Shown one piece after another: positions 17,292 through 25,256 of a stretch of 64,000 bases of DNA. The notes under the pieces were generated by a model, which did no database searches, was not told where the DNA came from, and saw only the letters and a program-made list of their open reading frames with translations. Origin of the DNA: Clostridiaceae bacterium (GTDB taxonomy: Bacteria > Bacillota > Clostridia > Lachnospirales > Lachnospiraceae); contig CABIXM010000001.1 in NCBI GenBank assembly GCA_902362725.1, positions 1-64,000 on the forward strand, written 5' to 3'. The translations under genes were made by a program, and so were the position numbers. Numbering within the stretch: the first letter of the stretch is position 1; every line of letters starts with the position of its first letter.

Positions 17292-18005
17292 CTATTTTTC
17301 ATACTCCGCAATGGTTTCTTCGATCCGCGTTTTTACGATTTCGGCGATTTCCGTCGTCTTCATACTCTGATAAACCTCGTAAGGGATCGGCTCCAGAAAG
17401 TGAACCTGGACAGTCACCGGGGCAATGCTGTTCCGATCGAAGGGTTCGAAGGCATTCAGGAGGGCTACCGGAACGATAGGGGCTTTGGCTTTGACGGCGC
17501 ATTTGAAGCTGCCGCCCTTGAAGTCACCCACCTGGTTACCCCGCCTGGATCGGGTTCCTTCCGGGAAAATCAGGTAATTGCGGCCGTTTTTGACCTCCTG
17601 GGTCACGTCCAGAATTACCTGCAGGGACTGGCGCACGTCCTCCCGGTCCATGATTTTTGCCTTCATGATGGCAAAGACCTGTTTCAGGAACAGCACATCC
17701 TTTACTTCTTTTTTCGCCACTACTGAGAAGGGCTGATCGCAGGCTTCAATAATCGCCAACACGTCAAAGAGTCCCTGGTGATTGGGGAAAAAGACAAAGC
17801 TTTCCCCTGTGGGGATATGTTCTCTTCCATGGACGTCGATTTTGACCCGGCCTCCCTTGTTGGCGTGGAGTACGATTTTCTTCAAGAGCGCGTATTTCTC
17901 CGGCTCCGGGATATCGTCCGTATGCTTCGCGAAATGGCAGAGCTGCCACCACCAGTAGGGGACGAAGGGCAGATTGTACAATACCATCAGGATAATTCGC
18001 CTCAT
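17292..18005 (-). CDS. plsC: 1-acyl-sn-glycerol-3-phosphate acyltransferase
   Basis: A 237-residue membrane-associated acyltransferase that converts lysophosphatidic to phosphatidic acid in phospholipid synthesis. Hydrophobic N-terminus, the catalytic NHQGLFD (NHx4D) and the FPEGTRSRRG block are the family's motifs I and III. The ATG is preceded by GAGAAGG. The MNT gene starts within a few bases of its end. The 18006-18157 stretch upstream is AT-rich with a short palindrome CTGTTGCAACAG, but no gene. Confidence 0.9.
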   Translation of the reverse strand: MRRIILMVLYNLPFVPYWWWQLCHFAKHTDDIPEPEKYALLKKIVLHANKGGRVKIDVHGREHIPTGESFVFFPNHQGLFDVLAIIEACDQPFSVVAKKEVKDVLFLKQVFAIMKAKIMDREDVRQSLQVILDVTQEVKNGRNYLIFPEGTRSRRGNQVGDFKGGSFKCAVKAKAPIVPVALLNAFEPFDRNSIAPVTVQVHFLEPIPYEVYQSMKTTEIAEIVKTRIEETIAEYEK

Positions 18006-18157
18006 AATGTTACCTTCTCTCTGGCCTCACATAGACCTTCTTTTTAAAAACGCTTATTAAAAATTTCTCTGAAATGTTTTCTATCTCTTTTAAATACTCT
18101 GTAATACATAAATTATTTAAAATATTCAATCTGTTGCAACAGCTTGTTTTTTTTATA

Positions 18158-20959
18158 TTAGTGTTGCTCTTCCAGTGGCTTCAGCGTCTCAAACTCCGTC
18201 TCAATGGATACCTGCTTTCCTTCCAGACTCCTGTGAACAAAATCCAGCAGCATGGACTGAATCTGATCGGAATAGCTCCACCAGGGGCTGGTGGTCAGCG
18301 GGATCAGGAAGCTGCCCTCGCTGCCGTCGAAGGTGAAGCGGTGGGCTTCCCTGACGCCCTTGCCCTCGTCCATGAAGTAAACCACGCCCTGGAATTTCAG
18401 GGGCTCTTCGGAACCACTCTCGTCTCTTACCGTAATCCGCAGGAAGGGAATTTCCGAGCCGTCCTGATTTTCCGGGAATGTATAGAGGAAATAATTTTCC
18501 TCGGCGTTCAACACATACTGATCCTCGCCCAGCTCTGTGGCGTTGGTGTCCAGAAGGCTCCAATCCACATTCAGGGGTTCTGTCTCCTCTTCCTTCAGGT
18601 ATTCATTTCCCCAGGCCTTCGGAAGCATCTTCAGGTCCTCGATGTGGGTCAGTTCGGCGAACTCCTCGTAGGCCGGTTCAAACTGAGCCCGCACCTCGTC
18701 GTCATTGGTCAGGAAAATGATATTCTCGTACTTACAGGGCGTATAGTGCTTCTGAATGTACTGGTACATATAGTAATTCCGGGTGCTTAAGGAACCGGAA
18801 TCATGCTGCCAGGCCGGGGCCACGATGATGAGTTCCGGCTGCTTTTCTTCCAGCACTTCGATGGCCCGGGTCTGCATCACCTTGTTGTTGGTGTTGTAGG
18901 TGCTGCTGAAGGGCATCAGGTTTTCCCTGTTCAGGATGTTGTAGTGGGAGAGCTGGTTGGTCATGTCCACGACCTTCTTGTCCCTGCAGAGATCATTGAC
19001 CAGGGTGTTCAGATTCATCAGCTCTTTCTTCTGCGTTTCCGTGATATAGATGTCTCCGAGGCCCGGGATGCCCGTCTCCTCCACTGTGGCGTAAGTATAG
19101 TTGTCGCTGATCGTATCCCGCTCAAAGACCTTCGCAGGCATGGTCAGCAGGTTGCTGCCCCTGGTCAGGACGGTGGCCAAAAACAGAAAGGCCATCATGC
19201 CCGCCGTCCACAGGGAAAAGCGTTTTTCCAGGGAGGGCAGGAAAATCAGCAGCACCAGAAACAGACTGCAAATGGTGGTCACAATGATGCCGCGCTCGCC
19301 GAACTGGGTCCGGACGAAGGTATAGCGCACGATCACCAGGTTGAAAATGAGCAGGAACAGCAGGGCATACCAGGCAAGCTTCTTCTCCCCGCCCTCTTTG
19401 TCTGCCGGGAAAATCAGGGCTGCCAGCAGTGAAAAACCGAAACCGAAGGTGGCATACCAGACGTATCTGCTCGCCAACTCCTCCTTCAGGATGTCGCCGG
19501 TGGTCTCCAGGATGGCCGCTGAATTTTCCACAATATAGCGAAGAATCGCGAAAAACATGGGAATAAAGCAAATTCCCAGGATCAGAAGCGGGATGTACCA
19601 GGGCAGGATCTTTTTCCGGACTTCTTTTTCATTCAGGCGGAAGAAGATTTTCCAGCCCTTCTCATGGAAGCACTCCCAGAGAATCATGGGCAGGGTCGCC
19701 AGGGCGCAGGCTCCGCCGATGGACGAATTCCAGGCGATGGACAGAATGGAGATAAAAGTCCAGCTCCAGAGCAGCATGGGGAAATTCTTCCGCATTTTTT
19801 TCGAAAATACGATCAGAATAAAAGGCAGCGCAAAGGCCCAGCGCACGTAATAATACTTGTCCCCGAACAGGGAGAACAGCAGCACGCAGAGCAGGCCCAG
19901 CAGCTTATTGTCAATAAAATAATAGAATACCGCCGCAGTCGCCATGGCGATGAGGACGCAACCCACGATCATGGCTGGTTCGATGGACGCGTAGGTTCCG
20001 TCAAACAGAAGCTTTCCCACTGCCGCCTGGAAATAATCGCAGACGCCGTGGATGGGCATGGTATCGATGTAGGGCACAACGCCGTAGTTCAGAAGCTCAT
20101 GCAGAGGCTCCGCAATCTCGCCGTAGTGGTACATCTCCAGCGGGGTGCCGGAAATGGTGCCGTTTGGCAGAGTCCAGGAGGCGAAGACTGCCAGAGACAG
20201 AAATGTGGAAAGGGAAATCGCCGGACGGAGATCTGCTCTGTGTTTTCTGAAAAATGCCCTGTTCCACAGCGTACAGAATACAACCAGTACAAGAACCGCC
20301 GTTTCCATCTTTGTACTTTGATAAAGTCGGATGACTGCTCCATCCCGGAGATACTCATAATTCCAGAGCATCAGGAACGAAAGCGGCAGAAGCCACTGCC
20401 CCCATTCCATGTATTTTTTTAGCTGCCGTCTGATCTGTTCCTGTTTTGCCGGATCTTTTCCACATCGGCGTACAAAATTTGTGAAGATACCCACACCGAT
20501 CAGAGTTATACACTGCAGAATGGGGAAAAGTTTTTCAAGCCATGGCTGCATACCGAAGAATGCCTCAATGACAAAGCAGATCAGAGCCAGCAAAAATTCT
20601 GAAAACAGAATCAGAAAGCAGGCGTCTTCGAACCAGGCATAGCTTTCCCGCTGCTTCGCCGTATATTCCCACGTCCGATCAAAGCTGCCGCAAAGCCAGC
20701 TCCATTTCTTAGAGAGCAGGGTCAGGATCACTGCGTACAGCAGAAAGAAGCCCAACAGTCCGCCGATGTATAAGTTCGCCAGGGTCATGTCGCCCTGCTT
20801 GTAGTAGGCAGTCCAGGTGGTGTAGCCGGTAACGAACTCGCCGTATTCCGGCATCTGCTGATAGAGAACCCGCATGACCAGCCAGCATAGGAGGGCCGTA
20901 GACGGGATCGTCAGGGTTGCGGAAATGATACATATTTTCTGTGAAAAATATCTTTTCAT
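18158..20959 (-). CDS. large polytopic membrane protein, GT-C glycosyltransferase-like
   Basis: About 933 residues. The first ~600 hold a dozen or more hydrophobic segments; the last ~300 are hydrophilic and probably extracytoplasmic. An external loop reads YGEIAEPLHELLNYGVVPYI then DTMPIHG; an acidic residue followed by a conserved G-x-PY and HG is reminiscent of GT-C enzymes that use polyprenyl-phosphate sugars. I do not recognise the exact family. The start is the ATG at 20957-20959 or the one seven codons upstream. It lies downstream of a second, smaller protein of similar architecture, suggesting a shared envelope-glycan or teichoic-acid decoration role; that is inference. Confidence 0.7.
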   Translation of the reverse strand: MKRYFSQKICIISATLTIPSTALLCWLVMRVLYQQMPEYGEFVTGYTTWTAYYKQGDMTLANLYIGGLLGFFLLYAVILTLLSKKWSWLCGSFDRTWEYTAKQRESYAWFEDACFLILFSEFLLALICFVIEAFFGMQPWLEKLFPILQCITLIGVGIFTNFVRRCGKDPAKQEQIRRQLKKYMEWGQWLLPLSFLMLWNYEYLRDGAVIRLYQSTKMETAVLVLVVFCTLWNRAFFRKHRADLRPAISLSTFLSLAVFASWTLPNGTISGTPLEMYHYGEIAEPLHELLNYGVVPYIDTMPIHGVCDYFQAAVGKLLFDGTYASIEPAMIVGCVLIAMATAAVFYYFIDNKLLGLLCVLLFSLFGDKYYYVRWAFALPFILIVFSKKMRKNFPMLLWSWTFISILSIAWNSSIGGACALATLPMILWECFHEKGWKIFFRLNEKEVRKKILPWYIPLLILGICFIPMFFAILRYIVENSAAILETTGDILKEELASRYVWYATFGFGFSLLAALIFPADKEGGEKKLAWYALLFLLIFNLVIVRYTFVRTQFGERGIIVTTICSLFLVLLIFLPSLEKRFSLWTAGMMAFLFLATVLTRGSNLLTMPAKVFERDTISDNYTYATVEETGIPGLGDIYITETQKKELMNLNTLVNDLCRDKKVVDMTNQLSHYNILNRENLMPFSSTYNTNNKVMQTRAIEVLEEKQPELIIVAPAWQHDSGSLSTRNYYMYQYIQKHYTPCKYENIIFLTNDDEVRAQFEPAYEEFAELTHIEDLKMLPKAWGNEYLKEEETEPLNVDWSLLDTNATELGEDQYVLNAEENYFLYTFPENQDGSEIPFLRITVRDESGSEEPLKFQGVVYFMDEGKGVREAHRFTFDGSEGSFLIPLTTSPWWSYSDQIQSMLLDFVHRSLEGKQVSIETEFETLKPLEEQH

Positions 20960-20974
20960 AATCGTGTTGAAACC

Positions 20975-21054
20975 TTTCATCTATTTGCCCGTGTTTTCAG
21001 GGCATCCAGGGATACCCGTAGGGCATTTCATCTATTTGCCCATGTTTCCGGGGC
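20975..21054. repeat. short direct repeat at the junction of the two GT-C-like genes
   Basis: On the plus strand TTTCATCTATTTGCCC is followed by GTGTTTTCAGGG (from 20975) and by ATGTTTCCGGGG (from 21026): two ~28-base copies 51 bp apart. The second copy covers the stop codon of the upstream gene; the first copy recreates the same codons (GGCAAATAG) just before the start of the downstream gene. It looks like a local tandem duplication of a gene end. Confidence 0.75.
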
Positions 21055-22672
21055 TCCATTTTCCCAGCACACCGCTAAGCCCTGCGGCCGCGCCCGGAAG
21101 CATACATACGAAATACGGGAAAATATACTGGGACTTGGCCTCCCAGATGGTGTGGAAGAAAAATCCTCCCAGGATCACCATGGGCAGGAACAGCTCGGTA
21201 AGCTGCCAGCGCTTCTCCCCTTTTCTGCCGATCAAAAGCCCTGCGAAGACTGCCACGAAGACCAGGAGCTGGAACAGATTCATGTATTCGCTGAGCACCC
21301 GATACAGCTTGCCCTCATAGATGCTCTGGACGATCGTGGAAAAATCGCCGTTGTGAAACTGGTTGACCCAGAGGGCCTCATAAGTGGGCTCGTTCCATTG
21401 GGACAGGGTCTTTCTCAAATAAAAGCGGGCGGCATAGACCGGATCCTTTTGAAAATGCTGCAGCGACTCCGTTATGGCCTCTCTGGCCATGGCGTCGCTG
21501 ACCACTGGATCGCAGTCTGAGTTTACATAAGTGTCGAAGTTAAATCCGTTATACCAGCCCTCGGCGCGTTCGCCCTCCTGCATGCCCATGGCGACCCAGA
21601 GGGATTTGGGCATACCGCTTTCGATGGGGATGCCGGAGCGGTGCTCATAAAAAGCGGTCAGACTCTTACTTAAAATTACTGTCATACCAAGAATAATCAG
21701 AATCGCAACGAAACTTTTGCCTGCTTTCCCCATTCCTGATTTTTCATTTTCTTTTTGATCTGTGCCCAGTTTGCTTTCTTCTGTTTTGAGCATCGGTTGT
21801 CTGTGTGCCGTTTGTTCCATCTGCTCCTTTTTGATCGTACTGACGCTCTTTTTTACCGCGTCATACAAAAGCAGAATCACCAGCGCCACCAGAAAGATAC
21901 TGTAATTATTCTTCACCAGAATCGAAATTCCAATCAAAATTCCGGCACTTACCGCATAACGCCATTTCCCATGATCCAGAAAAAGAAGCAGCGCGTAAAA
22001 GGCCTCCAGCGCGAAGGCCAGTCCCAGCATCATTCCGTAGAGGAAGGTGCTGTATAAGATAATCTGGATGCAGCCCATGGACGCCAGCAAGACAAGACAA
22101 TCCGCATTTTGATCGTGATAGAGCCGATCCGTAATCCGATAAAGCAGATAGACCACGACTCCATTTGCCAGGGCAGTCAGGTACATAAAGGCTTTCCAGT
22201 TTTCCCCGCCGGTCAACCGGTACAGAACCTCCAGGATCGCCGTCAGGCCCAGCTGGTTCGGGTAGATCTGCATGTATTTTCCATGCTCAAAAAAGAGAAA
22301 ATTATTCTGGGTCATCAGGTAGGACACCCAGGATACCGCCTTCTGATCGGCCTCTGGGTAGGTGTGACTCACCTGGATCCAGAAAACGCTCATTCCGATC
22401 ACGAACAAAACCGCAATTGCAGTCAGCATTTTCGTGGAAATTTTCTTAAATATCTGTTTTTTATATAATATATATAAGATTCCCACAACAGCTGCCAGGA
22501 ACAGCAGATTCAGCGGAATCACATCCCACCGGTACTCCGGCCGCTCCCCGTAGGAGGAATCCGGTGTGAAATAGGCGGTGCTTAACATGCTGGCCGCCGT
22601 CAGAAACCCGAACAGCAGAATGGACAGCCAGAGTACCACACCGTCTGCCACCCGTAACAATTTATTTTGCAT
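21032..22672 (-). CDS. polytopic membrane protein, GT39/ArnT-like (GT-C) candidate
   Basis: About 546 residues with around ten to twelve membrane helices. After the first helix a periplasmic-type loop has TAYFTPDSSYGERPEYRWD, and a later one reads WVSYLMTQNNFLFFEHGKYM then QIYPNQLGLT, similar to the lipid-linked-sugar-dependent mannosyltransferase fold (PMT/ArnT). A hydrophilic cytosolic loop rich in K/E/Q sits at ~270-310. The start at ATG 22670-22672 has CGGAG five bases upstream. It follows a strong terminator, so it is probably transcribed from its own promoter. Donor and acceptor unknown. Confidence 0.75.
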   Translation of the reverse strand: MQNKLLRVADGVVLWLSILLFGFLTAASMLSTAYFTPDSSYGERPEYRWDVIPLNLLFLAAVVGILYILYKKQIFKKISTKMLTAIAVLFVIGMSVFWIQVSHTYPEADQKAVSWVSYLMTQNNFLFFEHGKYMQIYPNQLGLTAILEVLYRLTGGENWKAFMYLTALANGVVVYLLYRITDRLYHDQNADCLVLLASMGCIQIILYSTFLYGMMLGLAFALEAFYALLLFLDHGKWRYAVSAGILIGISILVKNNYSIFLVALVILLLYDAVKKSVSTIKKEQMEQTAHRQPMLKTEESKLGTDQKENEKSGMGKAGKSFVAILIILGMTVILSKSLTAFYEHRSGIPIESGMPKSLWVAMGMQEGERAEGWYNGFNFDTYVNSDCDPVVSDAMAREAITESLQHFQKDPVYAARFYLRKTLSQWNEPTYEALWVNQFHNGDFSTIVQSIYEGKLYRVLSEYMNLFQLLVFVAVFAGLLIGRKGEKRWQLTELFLPMVILGGFFFHTIWEAKSQYIFPYFVCMLPGAAAGLSGVLGKWSPGNMGK

Positions 22673-22683
22673 AAAGTCTCCGA

Positions 22684-22741
22684 TCAAAAAAATTACATTG
22701 AATTCGTATTACTCAGAAAAGGTACACGAACTCAATGTAAT
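22684..22741 (-). terminator. terminator downstream of the DUF4173 gene
   Basis: Minus strand: ATTACATTGA-TTCGT type left arm (22726-22741) pairs with the right arm at 22692-22707 with one mismatch (about 15 bp), followed by TTTTTTT. It separates the DUF4173 group from the GT-C-like genes. Confidence 0.85.
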
Positions 22742-22810
22742 TATAATATAAAGCACTTCATTTGTCATCCTAAAGTTCCGGCGGCGCGGACTCTGCCGAA
22801 CCGCCAGATT

Positions 22811-24286
22811 TTATTCCAGCGGCGCGCCGGTATCCCCGCGGAAGTATTCTTTACACCGCAGCTTAAACAGAAACTCCGACACGTTGAATTTCCGGATCCC
22901 CGTATGCTCCTCCTGCCGATACTCATTCATGGAAAAATATGCTCTCGTCATCTCCGCCTCCGCCGTTCCTTCCTTTGCAGCTTTCAGCATCGGGCTCGAC
23001 GCGTCTGTGGACAGCTCGTAAAGATAGCTGGTCTGATCGTGGGCTATATTGTAGGAGGCAATCCAGGCGTCCATGTGACTGAAGGAGAGGACGAGATACA
23101 GCACCGTTATTACCGCCACGCTGTACCGGAACAACGGGAAGCTTTCCTGAAAAATATTCCGGATCACTCCCGCAAACAACACTGCCAGCGCCAGCAGCGC
23201 AAACAGCACCAGCACCCGGAGCCGGGTCAGCCGGTAGGCCTGAATATACAGGAACATCCGGCAGGCCGAGGAAATCATCATAATATACGTGCAGGCGGAA
23301 ATAAATGTCAACATGATTTTCAGAACCTTATTTTCCCGGAAAAGGATCAGTGTAACCAGCGCCAGCAGCAGATTCAGCGCACTGACAAAAAGGAGCTGAA
23401 AGAAACCCTGTCTGGCAAAGCCTGCGTAGGAATATTCCGCCGGAAGGGTGAAGCCGCCGGTGAACAGGTAGGAAATCTGAACCATGCAGAACAACAGATA
23501 GACCACACCGATAACCGCCAGCGCCGTGATCGCCAGAACCGGCTCCTGGGTGCGGAGATCCTTTTCTTCCGCCTGGGGCTTTCGGTTCTTTACAGCGCTG
23601 TAGATAGCAAAGAAAAACATCAGCCCCCAGAGGAACTTGAGCGTCATGAAAATCAGCTTTGTCGGAAGGATCATCTGACTGATCACCTGAACCACCCAAT
23701 CGAACGCGCCGCCCAGCATCTGATCGAAGACCTCGTCAGCTGAAATCAGAAGCGGCAGGATCAGACAGAGCAGGGTTACGCCCACCAGAATGCCCAGGAT
23801 CACATAAATCAGTTTCCCATTCCGCTTCTTTTCACCTGTTCCGGCCTGTTCCTTCCGCGCTCTCCGGCTTTTGGCCAGCTCCGGGAACACCGCGAAAAGA
23901 TGGGCCAGCGTCTTCATTGCCAGATCCCATAAACCGCCCACATAGCGAAATACCGTCCAGTTTTGATCCTCATAGCCGTCATGCAGAAGCAGAATGCCGA
24001 ATAATACCCAGACGGCCAGCTTATTGCACCAGATGATGATAAGATTGCCGGTCAAGAAGGTAGATACTCCCAGAAGCAGGATGGCCAGCATATAGAGCCT
24101 GGAGTCTTTTTTGATCGAGCGCCCGGCCTGCTTCATCAGGCCCTGGTACAGCATAAGCATCCCAGCCAGAAATACCGGATACAGTACACCTGAAAAATTG
24201 TCATACAGACAGAATACATAAAAAAGTGAAAATCCAAACAACACTTGCAGATGGCTGAAGTTCTTCCGCTTTTCCCATAGCTTCAT
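22811..24286 (-). CDS. DUF4173-family membrane protein
   Basis: About 491 residues with roughly twelve membrane segments. The region YAGFARQGFFQLLFVSALNL and the following helices match the DUF4173 family as I recall it. Function is unknown. The start is the ATG at 24284-24286 preceded by GGAGGGGATCTAAC; the longer frame overlaps the HTH gene. It sits 1 bp after the stop of the HTH regulator gene, so it is probably co-regulated with it. Confidence 0.8.
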   Translation of the reverse strand: MKLWEKRKNFSHLQVLFGFSLFYVFCLYDNFSGVLYPVFLAGMLMLYQGLMKQAGRSIKKDSRLYMLAILLLGVSTFLTGNLIIIWCNKLAVWVLFGILLLHDGYEDQNWTVFRYVGGLWDLAMKTLAHLFAVFPELAKSRRARKEQAGTGEKKRNGKLIYVILGILVGVTLLCLILPLLISADEVFDQMLGGAFDWVVQVISQMILPTKLIFMTLKFLWGLMFFFAIYSAVKNRKPQAEEKDLRTQEPVLAITALAVIGVVYLLFCMVQISYLFTGGFTLPAEYSYAGFARQGFFQLLFVSALNLLLALVTLILFRENKVLKIMLTFISACTYIMMISSACRMFLYIQAYRLTRLRVLVLFALLALAVLFAGVIRNIFQESFPLFRYSVAVITVLYLVLSFSHMDAWIASYNIAHDQTSYLYELSTDASSPMLKAAKEGTAEAEMTRAYFSMNEYRQEEHTGIRKFNVSEFLFKLRCKEYFRGDTGAPLE

Positions 24287-24287
24287 G

Positions 24288-24527
24288 TTAGATCCCCTCC
24301 TCACTGACCTCCGTGCCGTCACCGTCCGGGACGTATTCGAGAATGTCGCCGGGCTGGCAGTCCAGCACCTTACAGATGGCGTTCAGGGTCGAAAACCGCA
24401 CCGCCTTTGCCTTGTTATTTTTTAAAATGGACAGATTGGCCATGGTCACATCCACCTCCTGGGAAAGCTCCGTGAGGCCGATTTTCCGCCGGGCCATCAT
24501 GACGTCCAGATTGATACGAATTGCCAT
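24288..24527 (-). CDS. small XRE-type transcriptional regulator (YozG-like)
   Basis: A 79-residue Cro/C1-type DNA-binding protein: MMARRKIGLTELSQEVDVTM then ANLSILKNNKAKAVRF is the helix-turn-helix, followed by LNAICKVLDCQPGDILEY. Such 'YozG' proteins commonly lie next to DUF2975 membrane proteins, and that is the case here (11-bp gap). Likely controls its own short operon. Confidence 0.88.
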   Translation of the reverse strand: MAIRINLDVMMARRKIGLTELSQEVDVTMANLSILKNNKAKAVRFSTLNAICKVLDCQPGDILEYVPDGDGTEVSEEGI

Positions 24528-24538
24528 TTCAAATCCCC

Positions 24539-24979
24539 CTATATGGTTAAATCATTTTCCAGCTTGTAGGTAACAGCCTGATCGAAAACGTCTGCCAGCA
24601 CCCGGCTGAACAGACCCGCGATCAGGAACACCAGCACCTCCACCATAGCCGCCGGAGTCGTCGCCAGAAATAATCGAATCACGGTCAGTCCCGCAATGCA
24701 GAAGCTGTAGACTGACATTCTCTTCAGACTGGTTACATTTTTCTCCACGAAGCAGTCTGAAGCGAGAACTGTCCGGAACATAGATCGAAGCTCCCGGATA
24801 ATCAGCACCGCGAAAATGCCGGAGAGAAACAGGAACACCAGCAGCGGCAGATAATACCGCCGATACTCCGGAAAATAGTCTCCCAGGATTTTCAGGGAAA
24901 CCGGAAGACTGAAAGCCGCCAGAATCCCCGCCCAGAGCATGAAATCCAGCAAAGCCTTTGTAAATTTCGTGATTTTCAT
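24539..24979 (-). CDS. DUF2975-family membrane protein
   Basis: About 146 residues with four predicted membrane helices; FVEKNVTSLKRMSVYSFCIA and the C-terminal FDQAVTYKLENDLTI are the recognisable DUF2975 parts. The start is ATG 24977-24979 with AGGAGG upstream; the longer open frame lacks an RBS. It forms a two-gene module with the YozG-like regulator downstream. Role unknown, possibly sensing or modulating the regulator. Confidence 0.85.
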   Translation of the reverse strand: MKITKFTKALLDFMLWAGILAAFSLPVSLKILGDYFPEYRRYYLPLLVFLFLSGIFAVLIIRELRSMFRTVLASDCFVEKNVTSLKRMSVYSFCIAGLTVIRLFLATTPAAMVEVLVFLIAGLFSRVLADVFDQAVTYKLENDLTI

Positions 24980-25065
24980 AGAGACCTCCTGTAATTTGTA
25001 GAATATTATGTAAACTTTATATGGTATCTCACTGTCGATCTTCTTTCTGCCCGCAATACATTGAA

Positions 25066-25127
25066 AATAGTAAAAGAAAAAGTGGTAAGATACAGCTATC
25101 CCTTTCAGATACCTGTATCTTACCACT
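25066..25127 (-). terminator. perfect 15-bp hairpin terminator between gyrA and the DUF2975 gene
   Basis: AGTGGTAAGATACAG (25081-25095) and its exact reverse complement (25113-25127) form a 15-bp stem. On the minus strand it is followed by TTTTTCTTTTACT. It probably ends the dnaA-gyrA transcript. Confidence 0.8.
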
Positions 25128-25179
25128 TTATTTATTGTTTTTCAATATGTTTTTATTGTTTATCAATATTTATTTTAAA

Positions 25180-25256
25180 TTCGATGTGCAAGATTCTATA
25201 GGGAAAACGCCCTCAATTCTGGAACTGCAGCGCAGTCTCAGACTTGCACATCAAAT
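25180..25256 (-). other. long inverted repeat at the gyrA stop codon
   Basis: GATGTGCAAG (25183-25192) pairs with CTTGCACATC (25243-25252), and the pairing extends outward into AAATTTGA at the gyrA end. The right arm includes the gyrA stop codon. There is no good U-run, so it may be an mRNA 3'-end stabiliser rather than a terminator. Confidence 0.55.

Noticed and set aside
18120..18160. Plus-strand terminator CTGTTGCAACAG + CTTGTTTTTTTT
   Set aside because: No plus-strand gene precedes it; the palindrome is self-complementary over 12 bp only, so it is probably chance in an AT-rich gap.
22667..23743. 358-codon frame on the plus strand
   Set aside because: Antisense to the DUF4173 gene and crosses its terminator; composition rich in H, R and Q, as for shadow frames.
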